Below, in pieces: positions 10,171 through 21,881 of a DNA stretch of 64,000 bases; the first letter of the stretch is position 1; the number at the start of each line of letters is the position of its first letter. A model generated the notes under the pieces. That model was given only the letters and a program-made list of their open reading frames with translations, ran no database searches and was not told where the DNA came from. This DNA comes from Mastigamoeba balamuthi (lineage: Eukaryota; Evosea; Mastigamoebida; Mastigamoebidae): NCBI GenBank assembly GCA_902651635.1, contig CACRSC010000013.1, forward strand, positions 525,857 to 589,856, written 5' to 3'. The position numbers and the translations under genes are program-made.

Positions 10171-11564
10171 ATGCCGCCGCATCTGCCTCCGGAGATCCTC
10201 GAGCTCATCAGGAAGGAGACGGGCCAGGAGGTCGGCCCCCACGGCGAGGTCCTACACGGCCCCGACGCGCACCACGACCACGACCACGCGCACGAGCACG
10301 AGCACGAGCACCATGACCACGACGAGCACGAGCACGAGCACGGGCACGAACACGAGCACTGCCACGACCACGACCACGACCACGACCACGAGCACCACGA
10401 CCACGCACGCGAGGGCAGGCCCAGGCGCATCACCAAGGAGAAGCCTGCTCTCAGGTGCCCCTTTGCTGCTGCTGTTCTTAGTTGCGTCCCAGTTTTTTTT
10501 GACTTAGTTTTTACTCCCCTGCCCGACAGCCCGACGCTGCTTGTCGGCGTGATCGCGGCGGTGGCGCTGCGCGAGCTCGGGGACTGGAGGTGCGTCAGCG
10601 CGGTGGCCTGGATCGTGCTAGTCGTGAGCGCTATCGACCTGCTGGTGCGCGTGGCGATGGGGAGGCCCGGGCTGTTCAAGTCGCTGCACCTGCTGGCCTA
10701 CGCGGCCTTCACCCCGCAGTACATCGCGGGGATGCTGCGCATGCCCACGTGGTTCCTGCGCAGCTACCTGATGCCCAGGTACCACGGCAAGGTCCTCTCG
10801 CACGAGGACGCCCGCAAGATCGTCATGGGCGACATCGACATCGCGCGCTGCGACGTCGGCGAGCGCATCCTGCCGTACCCCAAGGCCAGGGAGCTCGTCC
10901 TCTGCGCCAAGGACGACGAGATCGGGCTCCTCGACTGCCCGTGCCGCAGGGCAAGGGCCCCCAACAACTGCACGCCCACGCAGGTGACCTGGGCCAGAGG
11001 CCCTGCTCGCCCACGAGAGCTCACGCGGCGTGCGCGCAGGTGTGTATGATCTTCGGGACGTTTGTGGAGCCGATGGAGAAGCTGAGGAGCAAGGAGCAGT
11101 ACAGGCGCATCAAGCGCGCCGAGGCGCTGCAGATCCTCGAGGACGAGCACCGCCGCGGCCACGTGCACACGGCGTGGTTCAAGGACGTGCTCAACGACCA
11201 GTTCTTCGCGCTGTGCAACTGCTGCAAGTGCTGCTGCGCCGGCATCGAGGGCATGAACCGCGGCATCTCGTTCATGTCGTCCTCCGGCTACACCGCCCAC
11301 GTCTCGGCCGACTCGTGCGTTGGCTGCGGCCTGTGCAGCCGCACGTGCGCCTTCGGGGCCATCACGACGCAGCCGAGGCCGGCCGAGGAGGGGCAGCCAG
11401 CGCCTAAGTTTGCCAAGGTGGCTGTGGTGAACACGGACAAGTGCTTGGGGTGCGGCGCGTGCGAGGTCAAGTGCCCCAAGCACTGCATCACGCTGCAGCG
11501 CGACACGACCAAGCCCGACCCCCTCGACATCGCGTCCTCCTCCTTCCAGCAGATGGACTGGTGA
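10171..11564 (+). CDS. Membrane-anchored polyferredoxin with His-rich N terminus (copy 1)
   Basis: Three exons (10171-10454, 10530-10983, 11040-11564). Residues about 33-80 are an almost uninterrupted His/Asp/Glu tract (HDHDHAHEHEHEHHDHD and onward), likely binding Zn, Ni or similar metal. Two hydrophobic segments follow (about residues 98-140). Then come a Cys region (LDCPCR, NNCTPTQ, VCMIFG), a CNCCKCCC cluster, and two classic 4Fe-4S motifs, CVGCGLCSRTC and CLGCGACEVKC. The CPCR plus CNCCKCCC plus double-ferredoxin layout is known from bacterial and archaeal 4Fe-4S proteins of anaerobes. Role inferred: electron transfer at a membrane; partner unknown. A tandem paralogue starts 279 nt downstream with introns at the same places. 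The His tract is encoded by a repetitive GC-rich stretch and could vary in length. Confidence 0.85.
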
Positions 11565-11842
11565 GGCTACAGTCCAAGGTGGCAGAGCATGTCCCCGTCG
11601 AGCACAGGCGACACTCACGCCTGAGTGAAATCGCCCTGTCGGAACATCACAATGCAGTGGATTGTCTCTCGCCATGTTCCGTCGGTTAGGCCGTACAAAT
11701 CTGCACTGACGAAGACGAGGAATTTCGAGAGGCACAGAACGTCCTCCGCTTTTCCCTAAGGCATTGCATCGAACACAACCGCCGCCACCGACCCAGAGGC
11801 TTCTGTATTTCTTCCGCCTAGAGCGTAGTGAAAGCCATAGTG

Positions 11843-13161
11843 ATGCCGCAGGAGAACATCGACACCACCAAGAACGAGAACGAGACCAAGCACTCGGAAG
11901 CCCCAGAGGTCCAGAACGCCGGCTGCCACCCCCTGCACGACCACAGCCACGACGACGACAGACACCTGCAGGCGAAGGAGCTTGCCGTCCGTAAACGTGT
12001 GGACACCGCCAGGCCCAGGCGCATCACCAAGAGCAGGCCCGCCCTCAGGTTCAGCCCCCACCCCTCGTCACCACCAAAATTGCTCCTCATGCTTGCCCTC
12101 CCTCAATTCCACGAAGCCCAACGTTGGTCGTCGGTGTCGTCGCTGCCGTCGCCCTCCGCGAGTGTGGGGACGTGCCGGGCGTTGGGGGGCTGGCGTGGGC
12201 GGTGCTGGCCGTGGCCGCAGTCGACCTGGTCGTGCGCCTGGCCACCGGGACCCAGGGGCTGTTCGACTCGGTGCACATGGTCGCCTACGGGGCCTTCACC
12301 CCCTACTACCTGCGCTTGATGCGGCACATGCCCGACTGGTTCCTCCGCAACTTCCTGATGCCCAACTACCACGGCAAAATACTGTCGCACGAGGACGCCC
12401 GCAAGATCGTCATGGGCGACATCGACGTCCCTCGCTGCGACGTCGGCGAGCACATCCTGCCGTACCCCAAGGCCAGGGAGCTCGTCCTCTGCGCAAGGGA
12501 CGACGAGATCGGGCTCCTCGACTGCCCGTGCCGCAGGGCAAGAGCTCCTCACAACTGCACGCCCACTCAGGTACAGTGGACCCCCTCGCCTCCATTCCTC
12601 GTGTGACTCCCCCGATGCTCACGAAGGCCTCCACAGGTGTGCATGATCTTCGGAAAGTTCGTGGGGTCGATACAGCTTCTCAAGAGCAAGGAGCAGTACA
12701 GGCGCATCAAGCGCGCCGAGGCGCTGCAGATCCTCGAGGACGAGCACCGCCGCGGCCACGTGCACACGGCGTGGTTCAAGGACATCCTCGACGACCAGTT
12801 CTTCGCGCTGTGCAACTGCTGCAAGTGCTGCTGCTCCGGCATCGAGGGCATGAACCGCGGCATCTCGTTCATGTGCTCCTCCGGCTACGTCGCCCACGTC
12901 TCTGCCGACTCGTGCGTTGGCTGTGGCCTGTGCAGCCGCACGTGCGCCTTCGGGGCCATCACTACGCAGCCCAGGCCGGCCGAGGAGGGGCAGCCAGCGC
13001 CCGCGTTCGCCAAGGTGGCCGTGGTGAACGCGGACAAGTGCCTGGGGTGCGGCGCGTGCGAGGTCAAGTGCCCCAAGCACTGCATCACACTGCAGCGCGA
13101 CACGACCAAGCCCGACCCCCTCGACATCGCCTCCACGTCCTTCCAGCAGATGGACTGGTGA
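11843..13161 (+). CDS. Membrane-anchored polyferredoxin (copy 2, tandem paralogue)
   Basis: Exons 11843-12048, 12117-12570 and 12637-13161 have intron positions and phases identical to copy 1, proving tandem duplication. The protein keeps both membrane segments, the LDCPCR region, CNCCKCCC and the two 4Fe-4S motifs. The last exon is nearly identical to that of copy 1, suggesting recent duplication or gene conversion there. The N terminus differs: the His tract has shrunk to a short HPLHDHSHDDDRH stretch, so the two copies probably differ in metal binding. An upstream non-ATG extension exists; I use the ATG at 11843. Function as for copy 1 is inferred from motifs only. Confidence 0.85.
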
Positions 13162-13305
13162 GAGCCCCGCCTCCGCAGCACGCACTCGCCGCCCTCGGTG
13201 AGCTGGCGAAGAGAACATCTCGTGGCTGCCCCACCGCACACAAGAGCAGAGACAAGGAAATGAACAGCGCAGTCCCCAGAGTGCTCTGGCGGGAGAGGCC
13301 GAGGG

Positions 13306-14456
13306 TCACTTGTGCTTGAGCTTGGAGAGAGCGCGGCGGAGGGGCGCCGAGCCAGAGCCCCCGGACTTGGCGTCGAGCATGCGCTGCTCGGCCTCGCGCT
13401 CCTGGTCCGTGTGCCTGCGCTGCCTCTTGACCATGGGCGCGGCGTCGTCGTCGCCCTCGATGGCCTCGGCGGTCAGCGTGCCCCCGTAGGCCCGCTCCTT
13501 GTGCCTGAGCCTCGCGGTGGCGTCGGCGTCGTTGTCGCCCTTGACGCGGATCTGCTCCTCGGCCTGGTCGACGAGCTTGACCTTGCTGCGCGGGGGGATC
13601 GACACGGCGATCTGCCGCAGCTGCACGTGCTCGCTGCCGCTCACCACGAGGCGCGCGCGGACGACGCCGTGCGACTGCATGTCCTGCCCGTTGTGGCTGA
13701 ACAGGTGGTGGTGCTCCTTGCTCAGCTGCACGCGCGCGTGTGAGCCATACAGGGCGGGCCCCCAGAGAGGACCGCGAACGCACATCCTGGAACCTGATCT
13801 CGAAGGGCGACGACCCGATGTACAGCTGCCACCTGCCGTCCTTCCACCTCACGATCCTCGCGTTGCTCTCCACCTGCGGCGGCCCACGTCCCACGCCGCA
13901 CTGTCAGCGGCCCAGGCACGGCAGAGACGACGGCAGACCACAGATGTGCCCCCCATTCCCCCCCATTCCCTCCCCTCCCATTTGTCTCCCCTCTGCGCCC
14001 CACACAGCGGTCTCGCCAGACCCTCCAGAGTGCTGTGCTGTGCTGGATGGCCCCGCGGAAGGCGTGGTGGGGACGCACGATGGCGTGGCCGTTCTCGTCA
14101 AAGGCGTTGCGCCAGCGGATGGTGGGGCGCGGGGGCACGGGCTCGCCCGTGGCGTGGTCGACGGGCGGCCTGTACGACTGCGCCGTGTACTCGTGGTTGG
14201 CCACCGCGATCGACGGCGGCAGCTTGATCAGGAAGAGCGGCGCCGCCGAGGCGGGCCTGGGCAGGCGCAGGGGGTCCAGCAGGATCTCCTCCTCGGGCGC
14301 GGCCGTGGGCTCGGCAGAGGGCTCCGGCGCGCGGTCCGAGTGCTCGGCGTCCTCGTCGTCGTCGGCCGTGCCCGGGTACGCGCGGGACGCGGTGGGAGGC
14401 GACGAGGCCTCCTCCTCGTCGTCGTCCGAGCCGAACAGGTCCTCCTTGGTTGCCAT
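13306..14456 (-). CDS. LEO1: Leo1, RNA polymerase II Paf1-complex subunit
   Basis: Subunit of the Paf1 elongation complex, which couples transcription to histone modification in the nucleus. Three exons (14456-14079, 13873-13784, 13725-13306) join in phase 0. The N terminus is acidic (runs of Asp/Glu, residues about 8-62). The core has the Leo1 signatures: LFLIKLPPSI, PTIRWR, DENGHAI, VESNARIVRWKDG, SPFEIRF and HHHLFSHNGQDMQSHG. The C terminus is Lys/Arg-rich with the RQRRHTDQEREAEQR type helix. About 280 residues, compact compared with animal Leo1, mostly through a shorter acidic N-terminal region. Tail-to-tail with the second ferredoxin gene (145 nt apart) and head-to-head with the MutL gene (135 nt), so the latter pair may share a bidirectional promoter. 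Confidence 0.9.
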
Positions 14457-14591
14457 CCCCGGTCGCTCCGCGCGGTGCGTTTGAAAGAAGATTCAGTGCG
14501 CCCCGCGGAGATACAGGTATCTGGGTGGTGAGATTGTTGCCGATATCTGGATTCTGGGGTAGACTGCTGGTGGCAGGGCTGTGCGCACCGT

Positions 14592-17265
14592 ATGTCCATC
14601 AGGAAGCTCGAGGCCGCCTGCGTGCGGCGCATCAAGAGCGGCCAGGTCATCGTCGACGTACGCAGCGCCGTCAAGGAGCTCGTCGAGAACGCCATCGTCG
14701 CGCTCGCGCCCCCTCCGCCCGCCGAAATCCGGGATTCCCGCTGACGTCTCTGCCGGTTCTCTCTGGCGCAAACACAGGACGCCGGCGCGACGCGCGTGGA
14801 GGTGCGGCTGGCGGGAGGCGGTCTGGACCTCGTGCAGGTGGCGGACAACGGGTCGGGCATCGCGGCGGCGGACCGCCCGCTCTTCGCGCTGGGCCACCAC
14901 ACGTCCAAGATCGACTCGTACGGCGCCCTCGAGCGCCTGCGGACCTTCGGGTGCGCCCTGCCTTCTGCCTCTGCCGCTGCTGCCGTGTTGGGGCGAGGTC
15001 GTCGCTTGGCTGTGTGTGCCGTGCTGAGGGTACCCGCGCTTGCTGGCGCGGGCTGCGATGGCTGCTGTCTCCCGTCCCAACGCCCTGAGCCTTGTGCCTC
15101 TGCTGTGCCCGTGTGCCCGTGTGTCTGCGTGCCACTGCCAGTGCTGCGTAGTGTGTGTCTGTGCGTTGTGCTGCCTGTGCGAGTGTCGTCTGCAGTCTCT
15201 CGGGTGCACTGAACGCTCTCACGCACGCTCTCGCAGGTTCCGCGGGGAGGCGCTGCACGCGCTGTGCGAGGCCGCGGGGGAGGTGACGGTGCTCACCAGG
15301 TGCAAGGACGAGCGCCGAGCGAGGCTGCTGACGATGGATAGGGCGGGGACGCTCGCGTCGGACGCCGAGGCCAACGCGCCCCAGGGCACCACCATCTCTG
15401 TACACAGCCCAGGCCAATTGATTCACCCCCCCTGACACGCAGCTGGCGCTGGCAGGCCAGGGCGCTGTGGTCCGCGCACCCCGTGAGGAGGGGGTTCATG
15501 CAGGGCAAGGTCAAGGGCGACGCCAAGAGGATCCACGACGCCGTGGTGGCCTACGCGCTGGCGTACCCCGCGGTCTCGTTTGCCCTGCAGAACCCGCCCG
15601 CCAAGGACCTCTGCCCGCGCCCGTGCGCCTCCACGGCAGAGGCGCTCACGGAGGTCTTCGGGCCGCTGCTGGTCGACTCGCTGCGGCCCGTCGACTACAC
15701 GGCCGCCGACGGGTACGTGCGGTTCACGGGGTTCCTGCCGAGGCCCGACGCGCAGAAGCAGATCGTGCTGCGCAGGGCCAACGACAGGTTCTTCGCCTAC
15801 GTCAACAGGAGGCCCGTCGACCTGCCGAGGCTCGCCAAGATGCTGACGTCGGCCACGCGCAAGTGGTTCGCGCCCGAGGGCGAGGCCACGGCGGGCAAGG
15901 TGTACCCGTTCGCGGTGCTGATGCTCGAGATGGGCACCGACAGGTACGACGTGAACGTCTCGCCCGACAAGCGCAAGCTGTACTTTCTCGAGGAGGACCT
16001 GCTGCTCAAGCACGCCAACGACCTCTTCATGTCGCTGTACCCTCTCAAGTCATCCGCCCACCACTCGGACAGCGACGACAAGTGCGCACTTGCCCCCTCA
16101 CCTCGGCCCCCTCGCTCAAGTCGGTCGGGCACTAGGGGCGACAACGAGCAGGACGAGGACGTCGGGGCAACACAGGCGTACCCGTCGGACGCACAGGACA
16201 TTGTCGTCGACACCACGCAGCCCGGCGGCAAGCGGGTGCAGTCGCCCGACAGCGACGTCGAGGAGGAGCCCCGGCAGCCCGTAAAGAAGCGCCGCATAAC
16301 TCCGCCGCTGCCCAAGCCCCCGGACGCTGGCGAAGACATCATCGTCAAGGTGGACATGGGCGAGATCTCGAGGCTCTCTCGCGTGCTGGTTGCGCAGAAG
16401 CGGAAGCCCGCAGCCCGCAGGCCGGCGAGGATCTCCGAGGTCAAAGACATGAGCGCGGCACTGGCCTGCGTTGCGTCGTCGCAGGGGGTCAGGGCGGTGG
16501 GGGCCGCGAGCTTCAAGAGGACGGGGGCGCCTGCCGCCGACTGGGTCATCGTCACCGTGCAGGACGGGGAACCTGTGGCCGCGGGGTCCCGGTGGCTGCT
16601 GTCGATGTTCTCGTGGCTGCGGTCCGAGGAGGTCAGCGCGTTCAACTGCCCGTCGCAGAAGGCTAGTGCTCTCTTGTGCCTTTGGGGGTGGTACGCGGGC
16701 GCCTTCTGACTGGACGAGCGACGCACAGGTGGATCCGGACCCAGACGCTTTCCCTTTTGTCGTCGACAGGGCGCAGATCACGGACGAGCAGCTCTGGGAG
16801 ATGCTATCGAGACCTGCGGCACAGACACTTAGGGTGTTCGGCGAGAATGGGTTTGCTCTCCGACCGCTGGAAAGCGATGGCCGTATCTCTGTGCGCAGAC
16901 CGCTTGCGTGGCATGCTCTCACCGCCGTTGAACCGATGCCAGGAGGTTGAGGTCGTGGCCGCTCCAAAGGGGGCGGGCGTTGCAGACGTGAAGTCGCTGC
17001 TCGAGCAGATCAAAAGCGGGTCGCAGAACGCCAAGGCACCGTGCGTGCGTGGGGTGCTGGCGAAGCTCGCACACGCGACAGCATCGTGCTTGGAAGGGTG
17101 CGCCCCCCCTCTCTCCAGCCCTCGGTTGCGATTGACGGTAGGACGTTCTATAGACCGCCTACGCGCGAGAGAGCGGAGCTTCTGATTAAGACCATCCGGC
17201 AGAACAACGCGCTCAGATGCCCTCACGGTCGGCGTCTATGCGAGCCCTTTTGTATCGTACATTGA
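14592..17265 (+). CDS. MutL homologue of the PMS class (DNA mismatch repair)
   Basis: GHKL-type ATPase of mismatch repair. Exons include 14592-14696, 14778-14950, 15237-15399 and 15456 to about 16662, then three short 3' exons. N-terminal motifs: ELVENAI then DAGAT (ATP/Mg), DNGSGI, HHTSKI, TFGFRGEAL, GTTIS and HPVRR, followed by the MutL S5 fold with DVNVSPDKRKLYF. A charged low-complexity linker (about 16060-16420) precedes the C-terminal dimerisation domain, recognisable by ENGFAL and the CPHGR metal-site motif near the end. The DQHAxxE endonuclease motif expected before it is not seen; the corresponding stretch reads VTVQDGEPVAAG. It is thus closer in that respect to nuclease-dead PMS1 than to PMS2. 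One intron appears to use a GC donor (after 16662). An intron from about 16895 to the CCAG at 16948 is needed to keep frame. Confidence 0.85.
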
Positions 17266-17450
17266 AACAACGATGTACCTGCGGGCTTGGCCACCATCGT
17301 GCCTCACGTGGTCAGGTTGAAAGGGCAGCAGTAACATTTCAGTTCTGTCCGAGACTAAGCTTGACAAATTGAAGGAGGTTTCTCTGTTCAAATCGGTGGA
17401 GGCTTGAAGCCTCTCTGTGCACTTGCCCTCAGGGATGCGAGAGGGAGGGT

Positions 17451-19822
17451 TCAGGTGGGACGGTAGATCTTGGGCTCTCCGTGGATCAGCGTGACCTGCA
17501 CAGCACCGTTGTACACAGTGATGCAGTCATCCTTGGGCCAGTACCTACACAGGAGAGAATAAGAAATGGATGGCAAGACTGTAAATACGACGAGGGGAAC
17601 GGCCAAGCATTACGTACACGTTGCAGATCTTCTGGCCGTTGGAATAGGGGAGGTTCGAGATGGACCTGGTGACAGACCCCGAGCCTCCGACGTTGGTGAG
17701 GATCGTCAGGGCAGTCCCACGAGTGAAGGCGTAGCACTGCGAGTCGGATACGACCTCGACCATCGAGTTCTCCCAGACGCGGGCGCTCTTGCTGGCAGCA
17801 ACGGTGGTCGAGACGAACTTGTACAAGTCCGAGTTGGTGTTGTAGCCAGAGGACCAGAGGGCCTCGCGGTTGTCGGGGTCGCTGCCGCCGGCGTACGCCT
17901 GCTCCGAGCCGTAGTACACCATGGGCAGGCCGTCCGCCATCAGCACGTACGCCAGAGCGTTCTTGTACTTCCACTGGTCGCCGTTGGTGTTCAGGAAGCG
18001 CTTGTTGTCGTGCTGCAAGGATCCATGAGGCCGCGTTCGGTGAGTTGCGGCGTCACGTCGAGACGTTGACGAAGAGAATGGGAGGGGCACTGCGTGTTAC
18101 ACACATTGTCGGCGAAGATGCCGAGGACGGAGGTATCGCTATAGTACTTCTTGGCAGCCTTGTACATGTCCGAGAGCCAGTTGCACTGGCCGTTGCTCTG
18201 GGCGAAGGCGGCCATGATGGTGTTGTACGCCGGGTACGCCAGCACTGAGTCGATGGCCCCCTGGTAGCTCGCGCTGAAGTCCATGCGCTCGTCCCAGACC
18301 TCGCCGACCATGAACGTCCCAACTGACTGGCGGAACTCGCTCCAGAACGCCTTGCTGACCTCAGGCACAGTGTCCAGGCGCAGCCCGTCCGCCCCGAATC
18401 CGACCACGTACTTGCCAGACGCGATCAGCTGCTGCTTGACCCACTGGTTGCCGTCCATGTTCAGGTCTGGCAGACCCGACAGCCTGCAGTGCTCGAGCTC
18501 CCACTGGTTCTTGAAATTCGCGATGTTGCAGTCCGACGGGCATCCGTTGCAGTCTGAGCAGCCCAACGGATAATTTCAGAGACAAGAGGACGCTGATATG
18601 ATAGACTGAACGCACCGTGGTAGTGCTCGGACCTGTCAAAGGGGGAGATCGTTCCGTATCCCGCGTGGTTGGCGACAAAGTCTGCGCATGCCTTTGCGTT
18701 AGGCAATTTACAAGTAATTGCCACCCGACGTGGGAAACGCACCGATCATGACATACATCGACCTGTTGTGCGCGTCACTGATGAGGTCGCGCAGCTGCTG
18801 CTCAGTCCCGACTATTTCGCGATGCGTTGGTTCGGTTTGATCAGTTGGGTTAATCCCTTTTTGAGGAAATCTGGGCCAGTGTAGGTTATCGATAGAAGAA
18901 AACCTATCGATAGGAAAATTGCCTCTATCGTTTAGTATCGCCTATCGTTTACTATCGATAAGCGAGGAAAAAGGGAGATACAAGTATCTTAGCCAGACGG
19001 CGGCCATCACAGCAAGTCTGAGGCCCTTAGCGCTGTCGGCATTGCACTCGCGCCGTTGGTCGTATTCAGGCATGAGCGACCTCGCACATACTTGTACAGG
19101 CGCCACACGGTCCATTGCGGCACAGACCCCGGGAGATACACAAATCTGCGGCCATATTATGTGGCTTTTTTCTCGCTCAGGCACCTGCACGGGACCACGC
19201 GTGCCATGACTAACAGGCCCCGTGCATTCTAGACGGCAGGCCCAGCGCCTCTGTTCTTAACGATACTTAACGATAGGAATTCCGTCTATCGTTAAGCATT
19301 TTTCTTAACGATAGACGATACTATCGATAAGTTTCTCTCGTTAACCAACACTGATTCTGGGCACGGGAGGGACGTACAGTGCTCGTTGATGGCGAAGAAG
19401 TTGTTGGTCCAGTAGCCATGGTAGCCGTTGTCCGAGTTCTTCAGGACGGGGGAGATCCAGATGGCGTCGAAGCCCATGCCTGCGCACGAGCGTTCGCGAC
19501 TTGTCAGTTTTCCCGAGAAACCGATGCACCGAAACAAGCTGGGGTGGGTGCGAAATTATTATGTGCCCTGGATATAGTCGAGCTTGCGCCTGATGCCCTC
19601 GAACGTGCCGCCGCAGTAGTAGCGATGGTCGCACCCAGCTGTGCCGCCGTTGGTCAACGCGAATCTGATCGGTTTTTAGGGTACAACGCCGGAAAACGGT
19701 CGGTGAGCCAACCGATCGGTGAGCAGCTGGTAGATGGTGCGCTTCTTCCACTGGCTGCTATCAGCAGCCAGTACACTGGACGCGGCGAGGAGGACGAGCA
19801 GGGTGGAGCTGAGACGGGCCAT
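17451..19822 (-). CDS. Secreted alpha-amylase (GH13, fungal/Taka-amylase-like)
   Basis: Endo-acting alpha-1,4-glucan hydrolase, probably secreted or lysosomal. The ATG at 19822 opens a clear signal peptide (MARLSSTLLVLLAASSVLA), then WKKRTIYQLLTDRF. Conserved regions follow in order: GMGFDAIWISP, DFVANHAGY (region I), GLRLDTVPEV (nucleophile Asp), GEVWD (acid/base Glu) and HDNKRFLN with the transition-state Asp (region IV). A beta-domain comes at the C terminus (ALTILTNVGGSGSV). At least seven introns are visible; one (19480-19566) has a GC donor, needed to join DYIQ to GMGFD. The intron at 18812-19377 is exceptionally long because a hAT-like MITE sits in it. Exon joins reproduce family consensus (NEHFGTEQQLRDL), so the gene looks intact. 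Confidence 0.92.
18877..19353. mobile_element. hAT-like MITE in an alpha-amylase intron
   Basis: A 477-nt non-coding AT-rich block whose ends are CAGTG and CACTG, with subterminal arms that are imperfect inverted repeats (CAGTGTAGGTTATCGATAG on the left; CAGTGTTGGTTAACGAGAG, then TTATCGATAG, on the right read from the minus strand). The arms are packed with TATCGATA and TTAACGATA words that can fold back on each other. It is flanked by an almost perfect 8-nt duplication (ATCTGGGC left, TTCTGGGC right). CAGTG-type ends and 8-bp target duplications are typical of hAT elements. No transposase is encoded, so it would be non-autonomous. Confidence 0.75.
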
Positions 19823-21881
19823 GTGGCGACGTGGGGTGTATTTGTGCTCTTTTTGCTTCGATGGTGCTGCTTCTTCAAGAATATTGCAAACTGAAAATAA
19901 TCTCACCGTTGGAGCAGGTCGTGGGGCTAGGGGCGAATCATCAGCCGTTGTGACGTGGGCGTGTACTCACCCTCTCCCTTTCAGGCCGATCCTGCATGGT
20001 TCAGAGAAATGCCGCAAGATCTTTCGGCTCTCTGCTGTCCCGCCCGGTCTCGGAGTTCGCCGATGTGGGCGCTCAGGCTCACCAAAAAGACTCCTGTGCC
20101 CAATGGTCATGCGCACAGCTGGGGAAGTTGAGATCCATCTGTCTGCTGTGCTTATTTGAATTGCGAAACTCACTGGGTGGCAGATGACTTCAACGCACCA
20201 CTATTTCCTGCCATCAGATCCACAGCGTGCGCGAACTGCAGTCCTCTCCAGACGGAGGGCCGCAAGTCTGCACTCCGAGCGATGTGTACACGTGCTCAGA
20301 TTGCGGGATGCCACACATGCACTTCATCTGACTTTGCAGAGCTCGCATGTCTAGAGCTTGCCCCGTTGCCAGACCAAGGTTGATAGGACCCCTCCTTTTC
20401 CCCCATCGCACAATAGGGAGGCGCGCGACGCCGTGAAGCGCCTCAGCATATTTTCTGCTCAAGCATCAGATAACCAACCTTTTCGCGTGCGGGGTAGAAT
20501 TCCCCAGCCATCAAAGAAGCCGTTAGACCCGAGCACTCCAACGAATTGCTCAGTAATGCTTCCAGAGCACAGAAACACCGGAGAGGAGGGGGACCGCTCA
20601 TCGACAGCATCCATTCATCCTCGCGTTTCCCGGTTTATCAGAGCACCCAATGGTCCGTTTGCGCTCAGAAGGGCAGGTACCACAACGCACTGACACATTC
20701 TACACATAATTCACATCTAAACACCCAAAATCTGCGGAGAAACCTGCAGTCACACGTTGTCGCAAGAGAGATACAGCGGCGGGAAGATGGCTGTGAGATG
20801 TCCACGTCAAGGATAACAGCCTACATCACAGACTGGTTCACTCAGCTCACCCTTGGGCTGAGATGCTTCTCGCTGGCCTCAACGCTGGAGAGCACCTGCA
20901 TGTTGAATTCAGTCATCGGTTGTGGAGGTGAGCCATCACGAGAGAAGGGCGTCGCAAACATAGGAAAGATTGATCAGACCGTTTTGCAGGATCTCATAAT
21001 GCAAGGACAGTGGGCTGCGCCGTTATCAGCTCCACCGCCATTCACTCGGTGCGTGCGGGGGTGTTGGGAGGGCAGAGGACAAGGGACGCGGGGAAGGGGT
21101 CGCAGCAGCAGGGCGAAGGTGCTCCACTAGGGGTGAAGGCCGGCGCGGAGCGAACAGGAGGAAATACCGTCAAGAAGGTAGGGGTGCAGGTGCCGAGCCA
21201 CTGCAAGTCAGAGGATGAGAGAGGAGGCCGAGAGAAAGATGTGGGCCATCCCATCAACGTTCCTTCCCAAATTTGATGGCTCGATTCTCCTCATTTATTA
21301 CGGGTTTGCCCGGCGCTCGCAGCGATGGCAAGCGGTGCGATGGAGGAGCAACTGCCGGGCTCGGTGAGTGCAAGTCGCCCAGGGCCTTTGTCGCTGCCGA
21401 AGGTCTGCGAAGACCCGCGTGCATAGATGTCGCCCGTGCTTGCGAATACCATCTGTGGTAAAGGGCCGCCCTCGTGCGTGATCGTCCGCTTGCACAACAC
21501 CGAGAAGAGCGCCTCTGAGCGCACACAACTATTCGGGGCTCGTTTATCAGCCGTGCCGCGAGGAAATCAGGCCACCGTGGGCTCTCAATAGAGTCGGGAG
21601 CACCCAACCGAGACCAGGGAGGTTGAAACTGTGTTTGTCTCCGAGTCGTGTTTCCAGGTCTCGCGTGCCGACGACTTACGCGGCCAACATTGCCAGGTTT
21701 GCTCTCAGCATTTACGGTAGGGTTGCAGGCGAGGATCCGGGGAGATGCGGGTCCCGAACAGAAGTTGGTCCAATTAGGAATTCCGAGGCGATAAAATCAG
21801 TGGAAAAAAAAGCAAACTGCGCACAGGGCCAGTGCGGAGCCGACGTGCGCACCCGGCGCCGAGAGGAAACCGCATCCCCGC
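19823..21881. other. About 2 kb without a supportable gene
   Basis: Upstream of the divergently oriented amylase (-) and annexin (+) genes. Several open frames exist (for example 20546-21130 on +, 21254-21607 on -), but none shows conserved motifs, consistent splice sites or a biased composition. Composition is mixed, with a Pro/Arg/Gly-coding stretch at about 21040-21130. It may hold 5' untranslated exons, a degraded repeat or a lineage-specific gene. Confidence 0.4.

Noticed and set aside
20546-21130. 194-codon plus-strand gene
   Set aside because: Composition looks random and the second half is Arg/Gly-rich low complexity; no homologous motif.
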